This document shows positions 12,673 to 25,750 of a stretch of DNA of 64,000 nucleotides, one piece after another. The notes below the pieces were generated by a model. That model worked only from the letters and a program-made list of their open reading frames with translations, ran no database searches and had not been told where the DNA came from. The number at the start of each line of letters is the position of its first letter. Within the stretch, counting starts at the first letter, position 1. A program made the position numbers and the translations under genes. This DNA comes from Lucifuga dentata (taxonomy: Eukaryota; Chordata; Actinopteri; Ophidiiformes; Bythitidae), in the NCBI GenBank assembly GCA_014773175.1, contig VXCM01000755.1:62001-126000 (forward strand), read 5' to 3'.

Positions 12673-13048
12673 GTGAAAGTAAATCAGGCACATAACAGAC
12701 ATCCAGAGGCCAGAATGGAGAAAAATGCACTAGACTGGAAGTTCTGAGTGATTAAAAATACAATAAGAAATCACACTCCTAATTTTTTACACTGAGGTTT
12801 CAAGAGCAGTTGCACTTTGAGAAAACAGACTTTCTTCATTAAATTCATTGTTTGATCAGTACTGGTTACTCATATTATTCATATAAGTAGCTCACGTGGT
12901 AAGAGCCCAAATTCATGCAGGCATTATTAACCTGTGGAAAATGTACCAAACTACAGCAAAAATATTTTATAATATGACCTATGAACATGCAGTCCATTTG
13001 CACTTGAATACTACAGCAAATGACATGAATCATTTCACAGTATCTTAA

Positions 13049-13629
13049 AGGACCATACCGGTGGTTTTACAGTTTGTGCTCAATGTATACAGCCCACAGA
13101 CACGTTACATGACTTAGAACCATTTCCAAAAAATATTACTGGAGCTGTAAATATTCAAAGGTTTTCCTTCCTTCCAGATTGCCATTGGTTTCAGTTCATT
13201 CCAGTTTGCGGTTAAAATCATCTTGTAGAATTTGAATCACACTTGAGATAAGTAATCTATCATAGTAAACATGATGTTTATTACATTGTTTGATGAAGTA
13301 ACTTTATGTAACCGGTCCAACACAGCACTGCAAGGAAGGTATGTCTCCGCCAGGGAATATAGTCCCAGGAGAAGACACCTTTTACTGAGAAGTTAAAAAC
13401 AACTGTCCCTTCAACATTTGGATGTACACAAAAGAACATCGCATTGTGAAACACTGCATTTTAAGGTGGGTGTAACAACTGAACATTTGATTTTGAAATT
13501 ATTAGGCAAAATTAGGCAAAATCACAGGAAAACAAAAATATGGTTTTATACATTGGAAAATAGTTGTCAGTAACGTAATGTGTATGAGGATGCTATTTAT
13601 TGGGCTTAAACATACAAAATAACTGTCCA
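13049..13629 (+). mobile_element. Family A TTAA-flanked TIR element, copy 1
   Basis: A 581-bp element between TTAA (13045-13048) and TTAA (13630-13633). The left end is AGGACCATACCGGTGGTTTT; the right end (..GGGCTTAAACATAC..) is its decayed reverse complement. Landmarks shared with four other copies in this window are 'attgccattggtttcagttc' at about 13178, GTCTCCGCCAGGGAATA at about 13341, 'tttaaggtgggtgta' at about 13461, and 'gaacatttgattttgaaa'. No transposase frame is present. TTAA flanks suggest a TTAA-specific transposase (piggyBac uses TTAA), but the termini do not start with the CC expected of piggyBac, and a TA target duplication with a longer inverted end is equally possible. Confidence 0.85.
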
Positions 13630-13633
13630 TTAA

Positions 13634-15665
13634 AAACATGACACGGTCAATGCAAACTCAACTTTTTAGAAGGAACTGCACTAAGATATTACAATATTAG
13701 CTTTGGGATGTTTGGATTGTTCAACAAAATCACCAAAAAAGTCTTCATAGGATTAATATGTAATTGCTTGAAAGGTGTCTTAAAAGGTGCAATAGAAATA
13801 AATTTTTACTGACTTGTTAGTAGAGGGAACCATGTTGATATATAGTCCATAAAATAGTCCATGAAATTTTACTTTCTGCTATTCCATTGCCATTTATATT
13901 GTGAGTCCATAAATAACCAAAATACTAGTATTTTTCAGTTGCTTAATGGGTTTATGTTATTGGGTCTCTTACTGAGATGCTTCCATGCAGTCCCAACACA
14001 CTCCAGCAGTTCTTTGGGTGAATGCTATGTGTTCCCACTCACAGACGTACCTGTGCTGCCAACAAAGAGACTTTTAATTTGGTTGGTTTTTATCCTTGCA
14101 AGTTGCAGTTGATTTCCTGTGCTTGTTTTCATGTGTATTCATTTGCATATCTGTAAACAAGCTGCACATGTACTATAGGTCTGTCTGTCACTGTACCTGT
14201 TTTGCTGTATGACTCCTGTTGCACCATTGTGAAAAGATCCAAAGTCGACAAATAACTGCAATTAGGATTTTTGTTTCCCATTTACATGAATCCAATAGGT
14301 TCCCAAAGGACTGCAGACTGAGACAGAAGAAATAAAGTTACAGTGGTTTTGCTGTTCTTAATCCATTGTGATTATTGGTTTATTATTAACTAAATTTAGG
14401 ATTAAAATGTAAATTTTGCAGTTTTAAACCAAAAAAAGAAGAAATGTGTTTTCAATGCTATTTAATGTAAACATGAAATTATGTTGGAAAAAGATATTGA
14501 ATCAAGTGTTGTATTCAAAATGTGCTTCATTTCAGACACTGAAGAAATACTTTCTGCCATTTATTTGTTTGTTTTGGTTCATTTTTAAACTGCTGAACAT
14601 AGAGTTGGATAGCTGTTACAAGTCAAGCACACTGCTTCCAAATTGGCAAGAACGCTGCATTTCAAATTAAGACTTGCCTTTGGAACTGTAAAAAAAGAAC
14701 TGCAGGAATCTGCAAAAAAAAAAAAAAAAAAANAAAAAAAAAAAAACTTGGAGTACTTAGTACAGTTTAGTTTTCTTGGAATTCTTTTTCACCTTGTCTT
14801 GGTGATGTTGACTGGATATGACAGAATTATGCTGTGTCTGAGCTCTTCTCTTTAAACCCTTTAAAACTTGCAGCTGTTTGCGAGGAATATATTCATATTA
14901 CCATCAGTCCCAACGAACTGACTTCAGAAAATCCCACCGCAATTATACTTAATTTATAATTAATGCAGAGCAGACTGGGGACCTAATTTACACTTGCACA
15001 TTGTCAGTTTCCCTGCATGTGCTTGTCATTCTGCATAAGTGTAAACACGGGTTGCTTTGGAAAGAGGGTGGTATCACCCCACCATTATCTAGGCTCTGGG
15101 GAGCCGTGCACTGTGGCAAACAATCGTGGCATAAGATGATAAAAACAAAGGAAATGATCTAACTGCTCAGTTGCTTCCAACAGGAGCAGGTGTGCAGCCA
15201 CGTTAACAGGAAGTACTCCCTTATTGTGTTGTTGACAGCATTGTTTATTAATTAGCATGCAGAAAAATTACTCTCACCTCTTCACTTTGAGATGATGACA
15301 AAGAAAACACTTTATTCTTCTGAAAGTCAGATTTTTGAAGTTTGTGATTGTAGTATGTGTGTATACATGCAGCAAGTGGGCATTTATGAGTGTACATCCG
15401 TGTTGGATCTGACTCTGAGTGTGTGTAAGAATGGGATTCCTCAGTGTTTGCCAGAGAGAGGTAACGTGGTTCTTGATCTTTGTTGTTTGTGCGTCTGTAT
15501 TGTGCTGAGCTGTGTGTTTAGTGCGGTATTTCTGATAGAGTTTGTCGTGATGCTGCTGATGTGCACAGACAGAAGCGGCTTTTGAAAACCACAGAGTATT
15601 AGTCCAATCACAGCGCTGGAAGTCAGACTGACATGCTGAATTTGTTATTCTCTTTTATTCAAGCC
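13634..15665. other. Non-coding stretch between two family A copies
   Basis: AT-rich, no gene. It holds the gapped poly-A at 14714-14746. The part from about 14930 to 15260 is less repetitive ('tataattaatgcagagcag') and might be constrained, but nothing more can be said. Confidence 0.6.
14714..14746. other. Gapped poly-A tract (N at 14733)
   Basis: Single N inside an A run; the true length is unresolved. Confidence 0.85.
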
Positions 15666-15669
15666 TTAA

Positions 15670-16289
15670 AGGAACGTACCGGTGATCGTGCATGTTTGAG
15701 CCCAATATACACGCACATACATGTTATGTTACTGACAATGAGCTCCCAAAATATGCTACTTTAGTTGTAAATTTTAGGATTTTTTTCCCTACCTTCCAGA
15801 CTGCCATTGGTTTCAGTTCATTCCAGTACACTATTAAAATCAACTTGTAGGGGCTTTAATATGTTTGATATGTAATCCACCACCCCGAATACTATGCCTA
15901 TTAGGTTTTTCTTGTTGAAGTAACATTATTTAACCGATCCAACACGGAGCTGTACAAAAGACAATGTATGTCTCCGCCAGGGAATATAATCTGAAGAGGA
16001 GACGGCTTTTACTGAGAAATTAAAATGACCATGCCTTCTACAATCATGCATAAGTGTTAGAAGGTCAAACACTAAATTTTAATGTGGGTGTATCACCTGA
16101 ACATTTGATTTTGAAAGATTAGGGGATTTGAAAAAATAACAGAAAAACTAAAATANGTATCACCTGAACATTTGATTTTGAAAGATTAGGGGATTTGAAA
16201 AAATAACAGAAAAACTAAAATATGGTTTTATGGTTTGAAATTGGGTTATATATATTGGGCTCAAACATGTCGATCGCCGGTATGATCCT
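15670..16289 (+). mobile_element. Family A TTAA-flanked TIR element, copy 2
   Basis: Best-preserved ends of the family. The left end AGGAACGTACCGGTGATCGT continues to 'gcatgtttgagcccaata'; the right end is its reverse complement (TATTGGGCTCAAACATG ... CGCCGGTATGATCCT), about 40 bp of TIR. Flanked by TTAA at 15666-15669 and 16290-16293. Interior landmarks match copy 1 in the same order. The apparent 620-bp length includes a 66-bp artefactual duplication plus an N, so the true element is about 553 bp. No coding capacity. Confidence 0.9.
16090..16222. other. Single-N gap with 66-bp exact direct duplicate
   Basis: 16090-16155 is repeated exactly as 16157-16222 around an N at 16156. This is an unmerged contig overlap, not a biological tandem duplication. 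Confidence 0.9.
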
Positions 16290-18073
16290 TTAACATTCAC
16301 TCATATCCCGTCCAGGAGCCCTCTGCTGGATTGATCTCACATGTAGCCAGTCACACACTTAGCACATTCTGATTGGCTGCACTGTGGTGCAATTAGTCAA
16401 ATACATACATGCACACACATGTAAAGAAATATTCATACTTTCACACACTAATCTATCCACCCACACATGCTCACACATACTTGAATTGAAATGGTCTCTC
16501 ACGTGAGAAGTTTCAAATTGCTATTTGTGACAGTCGGTTTGGTTTTAATCAGAGGGTAGACGCAGAATCGTTTTAATTTCATTACCACTGTGCCAGTTAT
16601 TTTTAGCACAGAGCGCTTGTGATCCTGCTGTTGCATTGTAAGAGTTTGACAAGTGCTATTATTCACACAGCTGTTCATTTTCTGAGCTCCTGCTTTTCAA
16701 AGAAACTAACCTATTTCTGCTTCTCATCATACACATTGTGTTAGCTGCTTATCAAATTAGCTAATTGTAGTGACTTTGTAAAGAAGCCTGTTTACTGTGA
16801 TATAAAGGCGATAATCTCACCAACAAAAAATTAAGAAAAAATAGAAAAGAGAGAAGAGTGAATGTATATTAATTCCGCAATTATTCATTGTTTAAAGGAA
16901 ATGACACCCAACAAAAAAACCCTCAACGTTGAAATTTTATATGATATAAATCTGAAAGACTTTTTTATGTATTATATTATATTCCACAATTAAATTTCAA
17001 TTAGAATTTTCAGTTTTAGCTTTTACATTTAACCTTTGAATGTGATGACTTCCATTTAAACTATTTTCCATTTCAGGTTTTTCAATTTCACTCTTTTAAA
17101 GTTGCCATTTTAACATATTCATCTGTCATTTCCTATCACTTTTCCTTTCTTATTTCCTTTTTCTTTTTAACGTTTAATTACAACCTGATTATCCCTATAA
17201 TTTCTTTTCTGAGTGACTTTATCATCCATAAAAGAAATGAGATAAAAGATAATGAAGATGATAAAATGTATTAGTTACATCATCAGTGTTTTGAATGGAT
17301 ATTTTTGTATTTTTAAATTTGTTTGCAGCAATAATACCTGTTCAATATGATTGTATCTTAAATGTTTAGCACCAGGAAGAAGCTCAATATATTTTTAAGA
17401 CTAGGAAGTCTTGCCAAAATGTCTCTGTAGAAATGTTGGCAATGAACTTGTGATAGTAACAAAATTAAACATATCCACAAAGGAGAGTGTTCCATAAACC
17501 AAAATGTGTCCTGTATGTTTTCAGCTGATGATGCAACTTCACAAGTAATTCAGTAGAAACCCTTTAAAAACCCTTTAAAGAATTAGATTTTAAAGCACTG
17601 TCAGTATTGATTTTCTAAGAATGCACCGTGAATGCATCTGATTGTGTGACTCTGTTTCTGTCTCTGCACACACACAGCCAAATAAAGTCACAAGTAAATC
17701 ACAAGTTAGAACACACATGAGTAACACAAGATATCAGGGACAGAGAGAGAGAGAGAAGGAGACCAGGAGAGATATCAAGAGGTGACCAGAGTGTCATCGA
17801 TTGCTACTGGGATGGAGAGATGTGTCTCGTTGTGAGACAAGTTAAGACAAGGCAAAGCCACGTGTCGAATGCTGCAGGCCCTTTGTGTGCCTGATGACTC
17901 ACAGCTGATGTCTTATCTTTACCCATCAGCAGGGAGAACTGAGTATGTGCAGTATGTGAAAAATAACATAGAGAGGGAGGGGTGACCGAATATGAATTCA
18001 GTTATCTAGTTATCCAGTCTGCTCATGCTAAGTCTGGAGGTGGCCTCAAACTTCTGGCTTGTAGTAGTGTGCA

Positions 18074-18082
18074 GTGTGTGTG

Positions 18083-18115
<33 letters not shown>

Positions 18116-18125
18116 ATACACACAC
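18074..18125. repeat. (GT)n microsatellite with TATACACAC tail
   Basis: About 20 GT units with one GC interruption, then TATACACACAC, giving a small inverted arrangement. Confidence 0.95.
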
Positions 18126-19550
18126 TGTTTTAAGACATTTGTATGTGATGAAAGGCTTTTCAGTCAGAAAGTTGTTTGATGTACCGTAAAGCAGTTTTTT
18201 TTTTAACCCCTTTCACAAACTCCTGCTGTTGCTGCCAATGAGACACCCTAAAATTTGTTCATGGTTGGCAGGTCAACTGGTTTGATATTTAATTAGTTTT
18301 TGCTTTTTGCTCAGTTGGCCAGTTTCCAGTGCAGAGCCAATGGAGATCCTACAATGTTTTACTCAGATGAAAACCAAAGATTCATGCATATGCCAAACAC
18401 TACTTGCATTAAAGTAAAAATACTTTTTTGATGTTGTTGTTGTCTTTTTTTAACTTTTATTTTTAGTCCTCTGCCTTGAAAAAAGCACTCCACAGAAGTG
18501 GATGGCACTCCCACACTCCCAGTCAAAATACAGCCATTGGCAGTAACTGCCAATGATTGCAGATGCCAAATGGCACCCCAACGATGTACTTATTAACAAG
18601 TGACAGTAAAAAGTTGCCTCAGGAGCTCTGTAATGAGTGACCAATCACTTCCTTTCTGACCTTTTCCTGCTAAACTGTCATGATGGTTATTATCTCACAG
18701 AATGCCAGAGTAAAGTTCTTGCATTGTCTTTAATGTCACTGGATTTAATGTCAAACCCTCATCTAGATACAGGGTTGTGAGATTTGGCAACTAGCTGCAT
18801 TGAAAAGGGCTTGGAATTTGCCCAAAGACAGGATTTATTACATCTGGCCATGTGAGTCATTGACTAATCCTTATTTAAATGGTTTCAATAATGAACCTAA
18901 TGAACTTCATAGAGCCAATTTTTGATAAACATGCTACTGAGATTAAATAAAGAAAAAAAAAATGTATGTTTTTGTAATAGTTGAAACAAATATCATACAT
19001 TTTTAGTATGTTTGTTCTTAAGCAAGCAATTTTTCCTTCAGGCCATTTCCTCAATGATTCAAGAATGTTGTAAATGTAACACACTGCAAGACTGAACATA
19101 CTTATGACTCAAGAAATAGCTTTTTTCAGTGTTATTCTTCAATTTGAAATCATCTACTGTACGTAGAAACATTGGAAATTACCTTCTGTTGGAATCTATG
19201 GTACCAGACTATAAATATTCTATGATAATGTATCAGCCCTTCTGCAAATACATAAACAAAGTATGTATGTTGATAAGTATGGAATACGCCACATTTCAGC
19301 ACATAATGTGACATGATGGCCTCCTCCACCCAAAGAGAGACAGAATGACCTGTAACAGGCCTGTGGCCCTCAGGAGGTGGCTTGGCTCACATTATTATCA
19401 GATCTGAGCCAGAGAGTCAGTCAGGTGGAAATGCAATCTGCGCCATGTTGGCATTAGTGAGAAAGTCTTTACTCACAGGAGAGAAACACCCAGCCCATGT
19501 GTTTTTGTTGACAGTGCACAGACCTGGCACATCTTCACCTCTTTTCCTGC

Positions 19551-19564
19551 TTTTTTTTTTTTGN

Positions 19565-19577
<13 letters not shown>
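19551..19577. other. Gapped poly-T tract (N at 19564)
   Basis: T12-G, then N, then T13-G. The pattern fits two copies of the same T-run-plus-G meeting at an unmerged junction. Confidence 0.85.
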
Positions 19578-19595
<18 letters not shown>

Positions 19596-20077
19596 TTTAT
19601 TGCAAAGTGCTCGCAAAAACCAGATCCAATTATGACAGATGCTAAAAACAATAACTGTGTGTAAATGCATGGGCCTGATTAAATTATTTTGTTGTCTAGA
19701 TTTTCTGTCCAGATGCATATTGCATTTTAATACTAGGTGTAAAAAAAATCATAGTCTGTTGAGCCCATCATACATCTTTCAGCTACATTCTGTCAACATT
19801 AGTGATAGCATTAGCATGAAGCACTGAAGCAAACAACATAATTTCCTTGTATTACGGTAGATTGACTAATGAGATAATCTCCCCATATCTCTTTAGACAA
19901 AGTCTTTATCTATGACTTGGGCACTAAGTAAATATATGCAAATATACAGTGCATACACAGAAAAAGATGAAAAAATAAATAATAAATGTAGCAGTAACAA
20001 GATTGTGCATGACTGAATATGTATGAGAGCAGAATTTTCATAGACACACCCATAGTCTACGTATATACACAGTGTAT

Positions 20078-20125
20078 ACAGTGTATTTAAATGGCGAGTT
20101 TTGAGCCACAATTTATTTACTAAGT
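20078..20125 (+). mobile_element. Family B fragment
   Basis: GTGTATTTAAATGGCGAGTT and the following 'ttgagccacaattta' match the 3' part of family B copy 2 (about 20538-20565). A short remnant, only about 100 bp upstream of copy 2. Confidence 0.5.
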
Positions 20126-20204
20126 ATGTCCGAGACAACCACTGATATTGACTTTTCTACAAAGTTATGCTTGATTGTGTTTTTCCTGATAGAAATGCAA
20201 TGGG

Positions 20205-20700
20205 TGGGATTCATAAAACAGCTCCAGACAACGAGTCAATAAAGAAAGTATTGTCCTCTTACTGGCACCGGGAATGACCATGCTCCCTCATTCATAAATG
20301 CCTGTTAGCAGCATCTTTCTGTGTTTGACTTGAAAGAGGTGTTACTATGGTAGTTCCTTATTTACTGTACATGTCGGGGAAATGATTCGTAAAACACACT
20401 GTCATCCAAAAATTAAGACCTGTTTCATTCTGATGGTAAATTTCAGTGGTATGAAATATGACAGACATTTTAACCTGTATTTTCATCACATATGTTCAAG
20501 ATCAATAAATTTGGTATTTAAGTCCATTCAGTTGATCAGTGTATTTAAATGGAGAGTTCTGAGCCAATCTCATACACATTCTTGTGGCACTGGCTTTTAC
20601 TTGTGATACCCTTACAACAATGTGTTGGTAATGGGGCAACAGTGTACTGATTAACGTAACGGAAGCTTTGTGAATGAGTTTCAATTGTCACGGTGTTTAT
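20205..20700 (+). mobile_element. Family B dispersed repeat, copy 2
   Basis: Longest family B copy. It starts near GGATTCATAAAACAG and ends near GAAGCTTTGTGAATGAG, and these ends are roughly inverted (ATTCATAAA-type against TTTGTGAAT). It shares with copy 1 the CTCATTCATAAATGC block, 'tttcagtggtatgaaat', 'gatcaataaatttg' and TATTTAAATGGAGAGTT, and shares its last ~70 bp with copy 3 ('actgattaac..t..ggaagctt'). No coding sequence. Confidence 0.7.
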
Positions 20701-20728
20701 TTAGTGTGAAGATGTGTAGCTAGCATGT

Positions 20729-20742
<14 letters not shown>

Positions 20743-20761
<19 letters not shown>

Positions 20762-20782
20762 TNTTTTTTTTTTTTTTTTTTT
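20743..20782. other. Gapped poly-T tract (N at 20763)
   Basis: A T run of about 40 with a single N. It faces a gapped poly-A about 135 bp downstream. Confidence 0.85.
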
Positions 20783-20916
20783 ACTGAATTAACCCCAATA
20801 TATCCACTTTTCCCCTTTCCCTTTGCTGCCTTTGCCCCAGGTTTACACAATCAAATTTGGTAAAATTAAACAAAATAATTAAATGACAAAGATGATCTTT
20901 AATATAAAAATTGTAC

Positions 20917-20957
20917 AAAAAAAAAAAAAAAAAAAANAAAAAAAAAAAAAAAAAAAA
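20917..20957. other. Gapped poly-A tract (N at 20937)
   Basis: An A run of about 40 with a single N, complementary to the poly-T at 20743-20782. Confidence 0.85.
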
Positions 20958-21133
20958 GGCTGAAAATAAAAAAATAAAAACACTGCATGGATTAGCACTG
21001 ACATCTGCAGCTTGTTTTTGATCGGTGACAATAATTCCTGAGAGCTGTAGGAAAATGCAAAAATTTGCAAACCCAAGCAATGTTCTCTGCAAATAAACAG
21101 TAGAATCTGATTGTTGTTGCAGCTGTCATTTAA

Positions 21134-21697
21134 AATCCCATACTGGCCATTTTGCATGTTTGAGCTTAATATATTCAATTTTCATACATGTTACATTACT
21201 GACAATCATTTCCCAAAGGATAAAACCGTATTTCAGCTTTCCTGATATTTTGCAAAACCTCTTTCAAAATCAAACCTTCAAGTGATACACCCACCTTAAA
21301 AATCAATGTTTCACCTGCTAATAGTTACGCAGCCTTATGAAGTCACGGTCGTTTAAATTTTTCGATAAACACAAGTCTTCTTTTGGGACTGTATTCCCTG
21401 GTGGAGACATACATTTACTCCATGCTTTTTATTGCATTTAAATGTTAAAATTCGGTTACTTATCAAAAAAAACCTTGTTCACGATGATGGATTACCTATC
21501 CCAAGAATAACATTTCAAGTATCAACAAACTGATTTTAATAGTGTACTGGAATGAACTGAAACCACTGGCAGTCTGGAAGGTAGGAATTTTTTTTTTTTT
21601 TTAAATTCACCGATCCAGTAGTATCTTTGGGAAATGATTGTGGGTAATGTTACATGTATGAAAGATATTAGGCTCAAACATGCAAGATGGTCAGTAA
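21134..21697 (-). mobile_element. Family A TTAA-flanked TIR element, copy 3 (reverse)
   Basis: Preceded by TTAA at 21130-21133. It begins AATCCCATACTGG and then 'gcatgtttgagcttaata'; the far end has 'aggctcaaacatgcaagatgg', decayed. Interior landmarks appear in reverse complement and reverse order: ACACCCACCTTAAAA at about 21287, TATTCCCTGGTGGAGAC at about 21391, and GGAATGAACTGAAACCA at about 21549. Diverged from copies 1 and 2. A poly-T of 14-16 at about 21589 has grown inside it. Confidence 0.8.
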
Positions 21698-23977
21698 ATG
21701 CATGAGAACAAAATATTGCAAAAACTGCAGCATGGAAACTAGCAAGATCAATGACTGGGATATAGGCTGCAATCCTGACAAAAAAAAAAAAAAAAAAAAA
21801 AAACCACATTCAGTTCTTATTTTGGCAGGAGCATCAGTACAACAGCTCTCTGGCTTGCATATTGTGTTATTTCCATTTGATTGACAGGTGTGTCATAGGC
21901 AGAGACACACTGGGCAGACCCCCAACTGTCATAGCTGTTCTTGTCACTGTGGTTGGTTCAAAGCTGTCTACATGGATTGTCTGGCCAACATGGTGAACAT
22001 GGTGAATTAGGGAAGTTGACATGGTAAATCAGTGGAGTTGGCTCTGCAGCAGACTGCTGTGAGCCGTGCTTTGTATCTCCACCGAGCCTCGTTCTCAGGC
22101 TGTGTGGCCTGCTTATCAACCAGCAGATACAACCAGCAGTGAAGGTATTTGAGCCTGTGTATATATGTGTGTTAATATTTTAAGTTTTCTCTTTGCTGGT
22201 TTTTTGTAGATAAAAAAGACAAAACAAAACTGATAATTATACCAAAGATAGTGAATCCAAAATAAGTCAAAGTGCAGCAGCCATCATACAAATTTTGTGT
22301 TGAAATTCATGGGATTTTTGAGTGTGTGCATGTACAATGCATAACCAAACACATGCAGGCTTACATTTACTTGTTTTGTCTCTCACTGGCCTGCAATACA
22401 TTTCCTATTTTCTTACTTTTGTCACAGTTACTGCTTTGTGATTATGAAAGGATTGTCATGAGGTCCAGTTCAGCTTAGATTGTAAATCTGTTTCCCTCAG
22501 GAGATCACTGACATTTGGCAGATTTTGATCTGTGAAATGGCTTTAGGCATTTATGTGAAAGATTAAAGAAATTAGGTCAAAATTGCACTTCTGTGAGATT
22601 TGCTGAGGACTGATTTGGAAATTACAAACACATTGACAAGTAAAATTGCTAAAATCAATTCAATGTATGATCTTGGTGGTATTTTTTGCTTCTTCTTTTT
22701 TGGGGACTCCTATTAGCTGTTAGAAAAGATAAGCATTGAAGCAGGGCAGACATGAGTGAGCCTAATTTTAAATTGCCTTAGCTCAGTCACCTGTGGTTCA
22801 GTTCCCTCAAGAAACATTTTTGTTACCTTGGATACTGTGTGTAGAGACTAATGGCATTACAGCAAGAAGGGAATAGAGATATAATGTGTGTGTATGTGTG
22901 CATGAGCAGACAGGGAGAAAGATAGTAATGTTCATTCTTGGAAAGAGATAACGTGGTGCAGTGACAGAGCAGACAAAGAGTTATCAAGAGAGACAGAAAA
23001 CTCAGCGTTTTGATTAAACCCATCACACTGGGCTCATACCAGGCAGACTACAGACACCCATGCTGGCTGTCTCTCAGTGGACAGTCACCCATTCCCTCGC
23101 TGACCTCCCAGTAGCCAGGAGCTCTAATTACTGTAAAACCGATTCATTAAAATCTGCTGTTAGTGAGAGGACACACATGCTAGTGAGGAAATGGACCACA
23201 GCCAATTACAGTATGCGATTCCCTGCCAGTTAGAAAGAGATTTAGGCATTAAGTATCTCTGAGGAGAGAGGCAGTGATCACTACAGCATCACTACAGCAC
23301 TATATCTGCACATTATTATAGGGATTGGAACTCTGTGTGTGTGGCGAGGGGTGGGGTGGGGGGGGTCTTTATGTTAAACACTGTATGTGTCATATGTATG
23401 ATGAACATCTGGAAAAAGCTTAGTAGTGAAACATGCAAACAAAACCTGCCCAAAATGTCACTCTATTGCTTTCTAAAAAACAAACAAAAAACCAAAAAAA
23501 AAACAAAACAGGATTTGATAGAATGAAAAGCTGAAGTAAAAACAAAAAATAAGGATGGAAATCAGGTAAAAAACAAAAAGAAGAAGAAGACACATGATTT
23601 CAGTTAAATATTTTTTGTTACTCATTTGAAAGGTTCTTGTACTCAGGAGCTCTGGCACACAATTAGCAGCTTATTTTCATTCCAGCAGTTTTTCTCTTCC
23701 CTTTCTGTAAATAAGCTTGTTTATTGTAAAATTAAAAAAAATTAAAATAAAACAGCTACAATGAAACTTGTGTGTTTGGAGTCATAACAACTTGCGGTGC
23801 ATGCAGAATAATGCCTACAAATTGGTTTAAACTGATTTGCTCCTTTTGACCAATCAAAGTATTGGTGGAAATGGATAAACTCTCACAGGGTCAAATGACT
23901 TCAGATTTTGTGTGTTGTTTCAGAGTTTGCTGGCCTGTTTCTTTTTTTCAGCATTGCTCCTTTTGTGCACTCTTTAT

Positions 23978-24046
23978 GTGCAAAAAACAAACAAAAAACA
24001 AACAAACAAACAAACATAAAAACAACAACAACAAAAAACAAAACAA
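23978..24046. repeat. (AAAC)n / (AAC)n A-rich repeat
   Basis: Imperfect CAAA, CAAAA and CAA units with little else. The frame through it is a Lys/Asn/Thr low-complexity artefact. Confidence 0.85.
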
Positions 24047-24329
24047 ATGCCACTGATTCAGCAGAGAAGTTTTAGACTCTTGTGATGCTAAATAGAGAAG
24101 GGAAATTGACATTTTGAATGTACTACTTAAGAGACAATTCAGTATTAATCAGAGGTTTTTCCAGCCAATTTGAGGCTTGATAAGAAAGCAGATGCAATCG
24201 CTCTATGTGGGGTTAAAAAAAGAAGAAGAAGAAAAAAAATACTAGAGGCAGCACATGATCAGACAGTGATCAACAAGTCTCAAGTCTGTTCCAGTCCCAT
24301 TTCCCTAGAGTAGGAGTCCCTGTCTAATG

Positions 24330-24360
<31 letters not shown>

Positions 24361-25379
24361 AATGGATGGTCCTTTTCAGGTTAGGAAACGATAATCTGTC
24401 CCACAGATTAAGTGCAAATTTTCAGACCTGTAGACTGTACTGGTCTGTTTCAATTGTGTTCCTAATATCATTGATATAAATATAGAAAAACATAGAGATA
24501 TTAATTCAAAGATTGCAAACATGTATGCTGCATTTCACATCATGTGCTCCAGGCTTAGCTTGCATAGATAAACTGACTGATAGCACAGCTGACACAGTTA
24601 AATGCTTTATGGCACAGAGGGATAGGCTCTGTTCTTTAAGCTGTAAGTTGTAGCTTTTAGAGTTTATTGTAGTAGCAGATGGTGAAATGAGTGAAAGGTT
24701 GATGGAAAAATCACACCCAACATTCCATCTAACAGCACCTTTAATGTCCAACTGAACATAATTTCCTCCCAAAGGCCTTGAAAACTTGGATCTGTAATTT
24801 CTGGTACTTTTATTTTCTCTTGTTACCTTTGGGGCACAAGAAATTTGTCTAAAGTGTGAAGCAGAATCAATACTGCAATATCAAGTAAACCTCTGTTAAA
24901 CATCCGGCTATATTTTCCCTTACGGCAATTCAGGATGTTCACCAAGCGGAGCTGAAAATGGAGCAGGCTTTTCAAAGCTTGTTGTGGATACAGGCACCAT
25001 TTAGACATGAACCATACAAAATTAAGAGTATAAAACTAAATTGCACTCTGACTGCACCAGTTATAATGCTGAGTTATAGTGTGGTCATATCACATGTTGG
25101 AACTGGAAGGGCAGTCATTAGAGTACATATGTCTGCCAAGGTCAAACAAGTCTTCACAAAATCTTTTTCCCTCTTTCTTATCTCCAAATGTAACCTTAGA
25201 TTCTCAAAATGTTGCCGAGCTGCAGTAACTGCACCTAGGCAACATTGATAGGAATCACAGAGTCAAAAATGTTGGCTTGACTGTTACCTACATCAGTCTG
25301 GAGACAATTAAATTCCACCGTAGCTTTACTGTAAGCTTATTTGGCTTAGAATTCACAATGAGCCTTAGATTCCTTGCAT

Positions 25380-25690
25380 GCTGGAAGGAAATGTGAGGCT
25401 GTGATAACGTCTTATGCAGCTGCCTCCATCTGATAACTGACATTAGAGTCTGACCAGAGCAGGATAATATCAGATCTCTTTGTGTTATTAATTGCAGATT
25501 AACTTATGTGGCAATCCTGTGGAATCACCTCTAATATGATTGTTTATCATAATGTGATTTAATGCCGGCTGGTTGTGCCCCTCGGCTTTAGGTTGATTCT
25601 ATCAAGTTCACTCTTGATTTACATATTCATGAGAAGGTTCATTGCAACCCACATATGAAACTGGCAGATGCAGCTTTGATACAATAAAGT
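25380..25690. promoter_or_regulatory. Candidate conserved non-coding element / enhancer
   Basis: A repeat-free stretch with several homeodomain-type TAAT cores (TTATTAATTGCAGATTAAC at about 25485-25503, CTAATATGATTG at about 25531), TTTATCATAATG at 25543, and TACATATTCATGAG near 25620, embedded in complex sequence and lacking an open frame. Developmental enhancers in fish gene deserts look like this, but only alignment to other fish could show conservation. Confidence 0.25.
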
Positions 25691-25714
25691 GTTTAATTAC
25701 AGTAAATTTGCTGG

Positions 25715-25750
25715 TTTTTTTTTTTTTTTTTTNTTTTTTTTTTTTTTTTT
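25715..25750. other. Gapped poly-T tract (N at 25733)
   Basis: Single N inside a T run. Confidence 0.85.

Larger units (their letters stand above)
7290..13040. other. Non-coding stretch rich in simple repeats
   Basis: No gene recognised. Holds poly-T at 8069-8086, 11243-11273 and 12638-12664, poly-A at 9215-9239, the microsatellites listed separately, a pyrimidine-rich tract at 9880-10215 and purine-rich GA patches at 10465-10510. Open frames here are low-complexity or lack any domain. Confidence 0.65.
16294..20075. other. Non-coding stretch
   Basis: AT-rich, particularly 16800-17350. Contains a GA-rich patch near 17740-17770, a (GT)n at 18074 and a gapped poly-T at 19551. The segment 17860-17960 carries CACGTG, a TGACTCA and CAGCTG close together, and 19318-19480 is compositionally balanced; either could be regulatory but there is no proof. 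No frame with a recognised domain. Confidence 0.6.

Noticed and set aside
23978..24046. Direct CAAA repeats as a possible repeat array with spacers
   Set aside because: Simple AAAC microsatellite with no unique spacers; not an array of the CRISPR kind.
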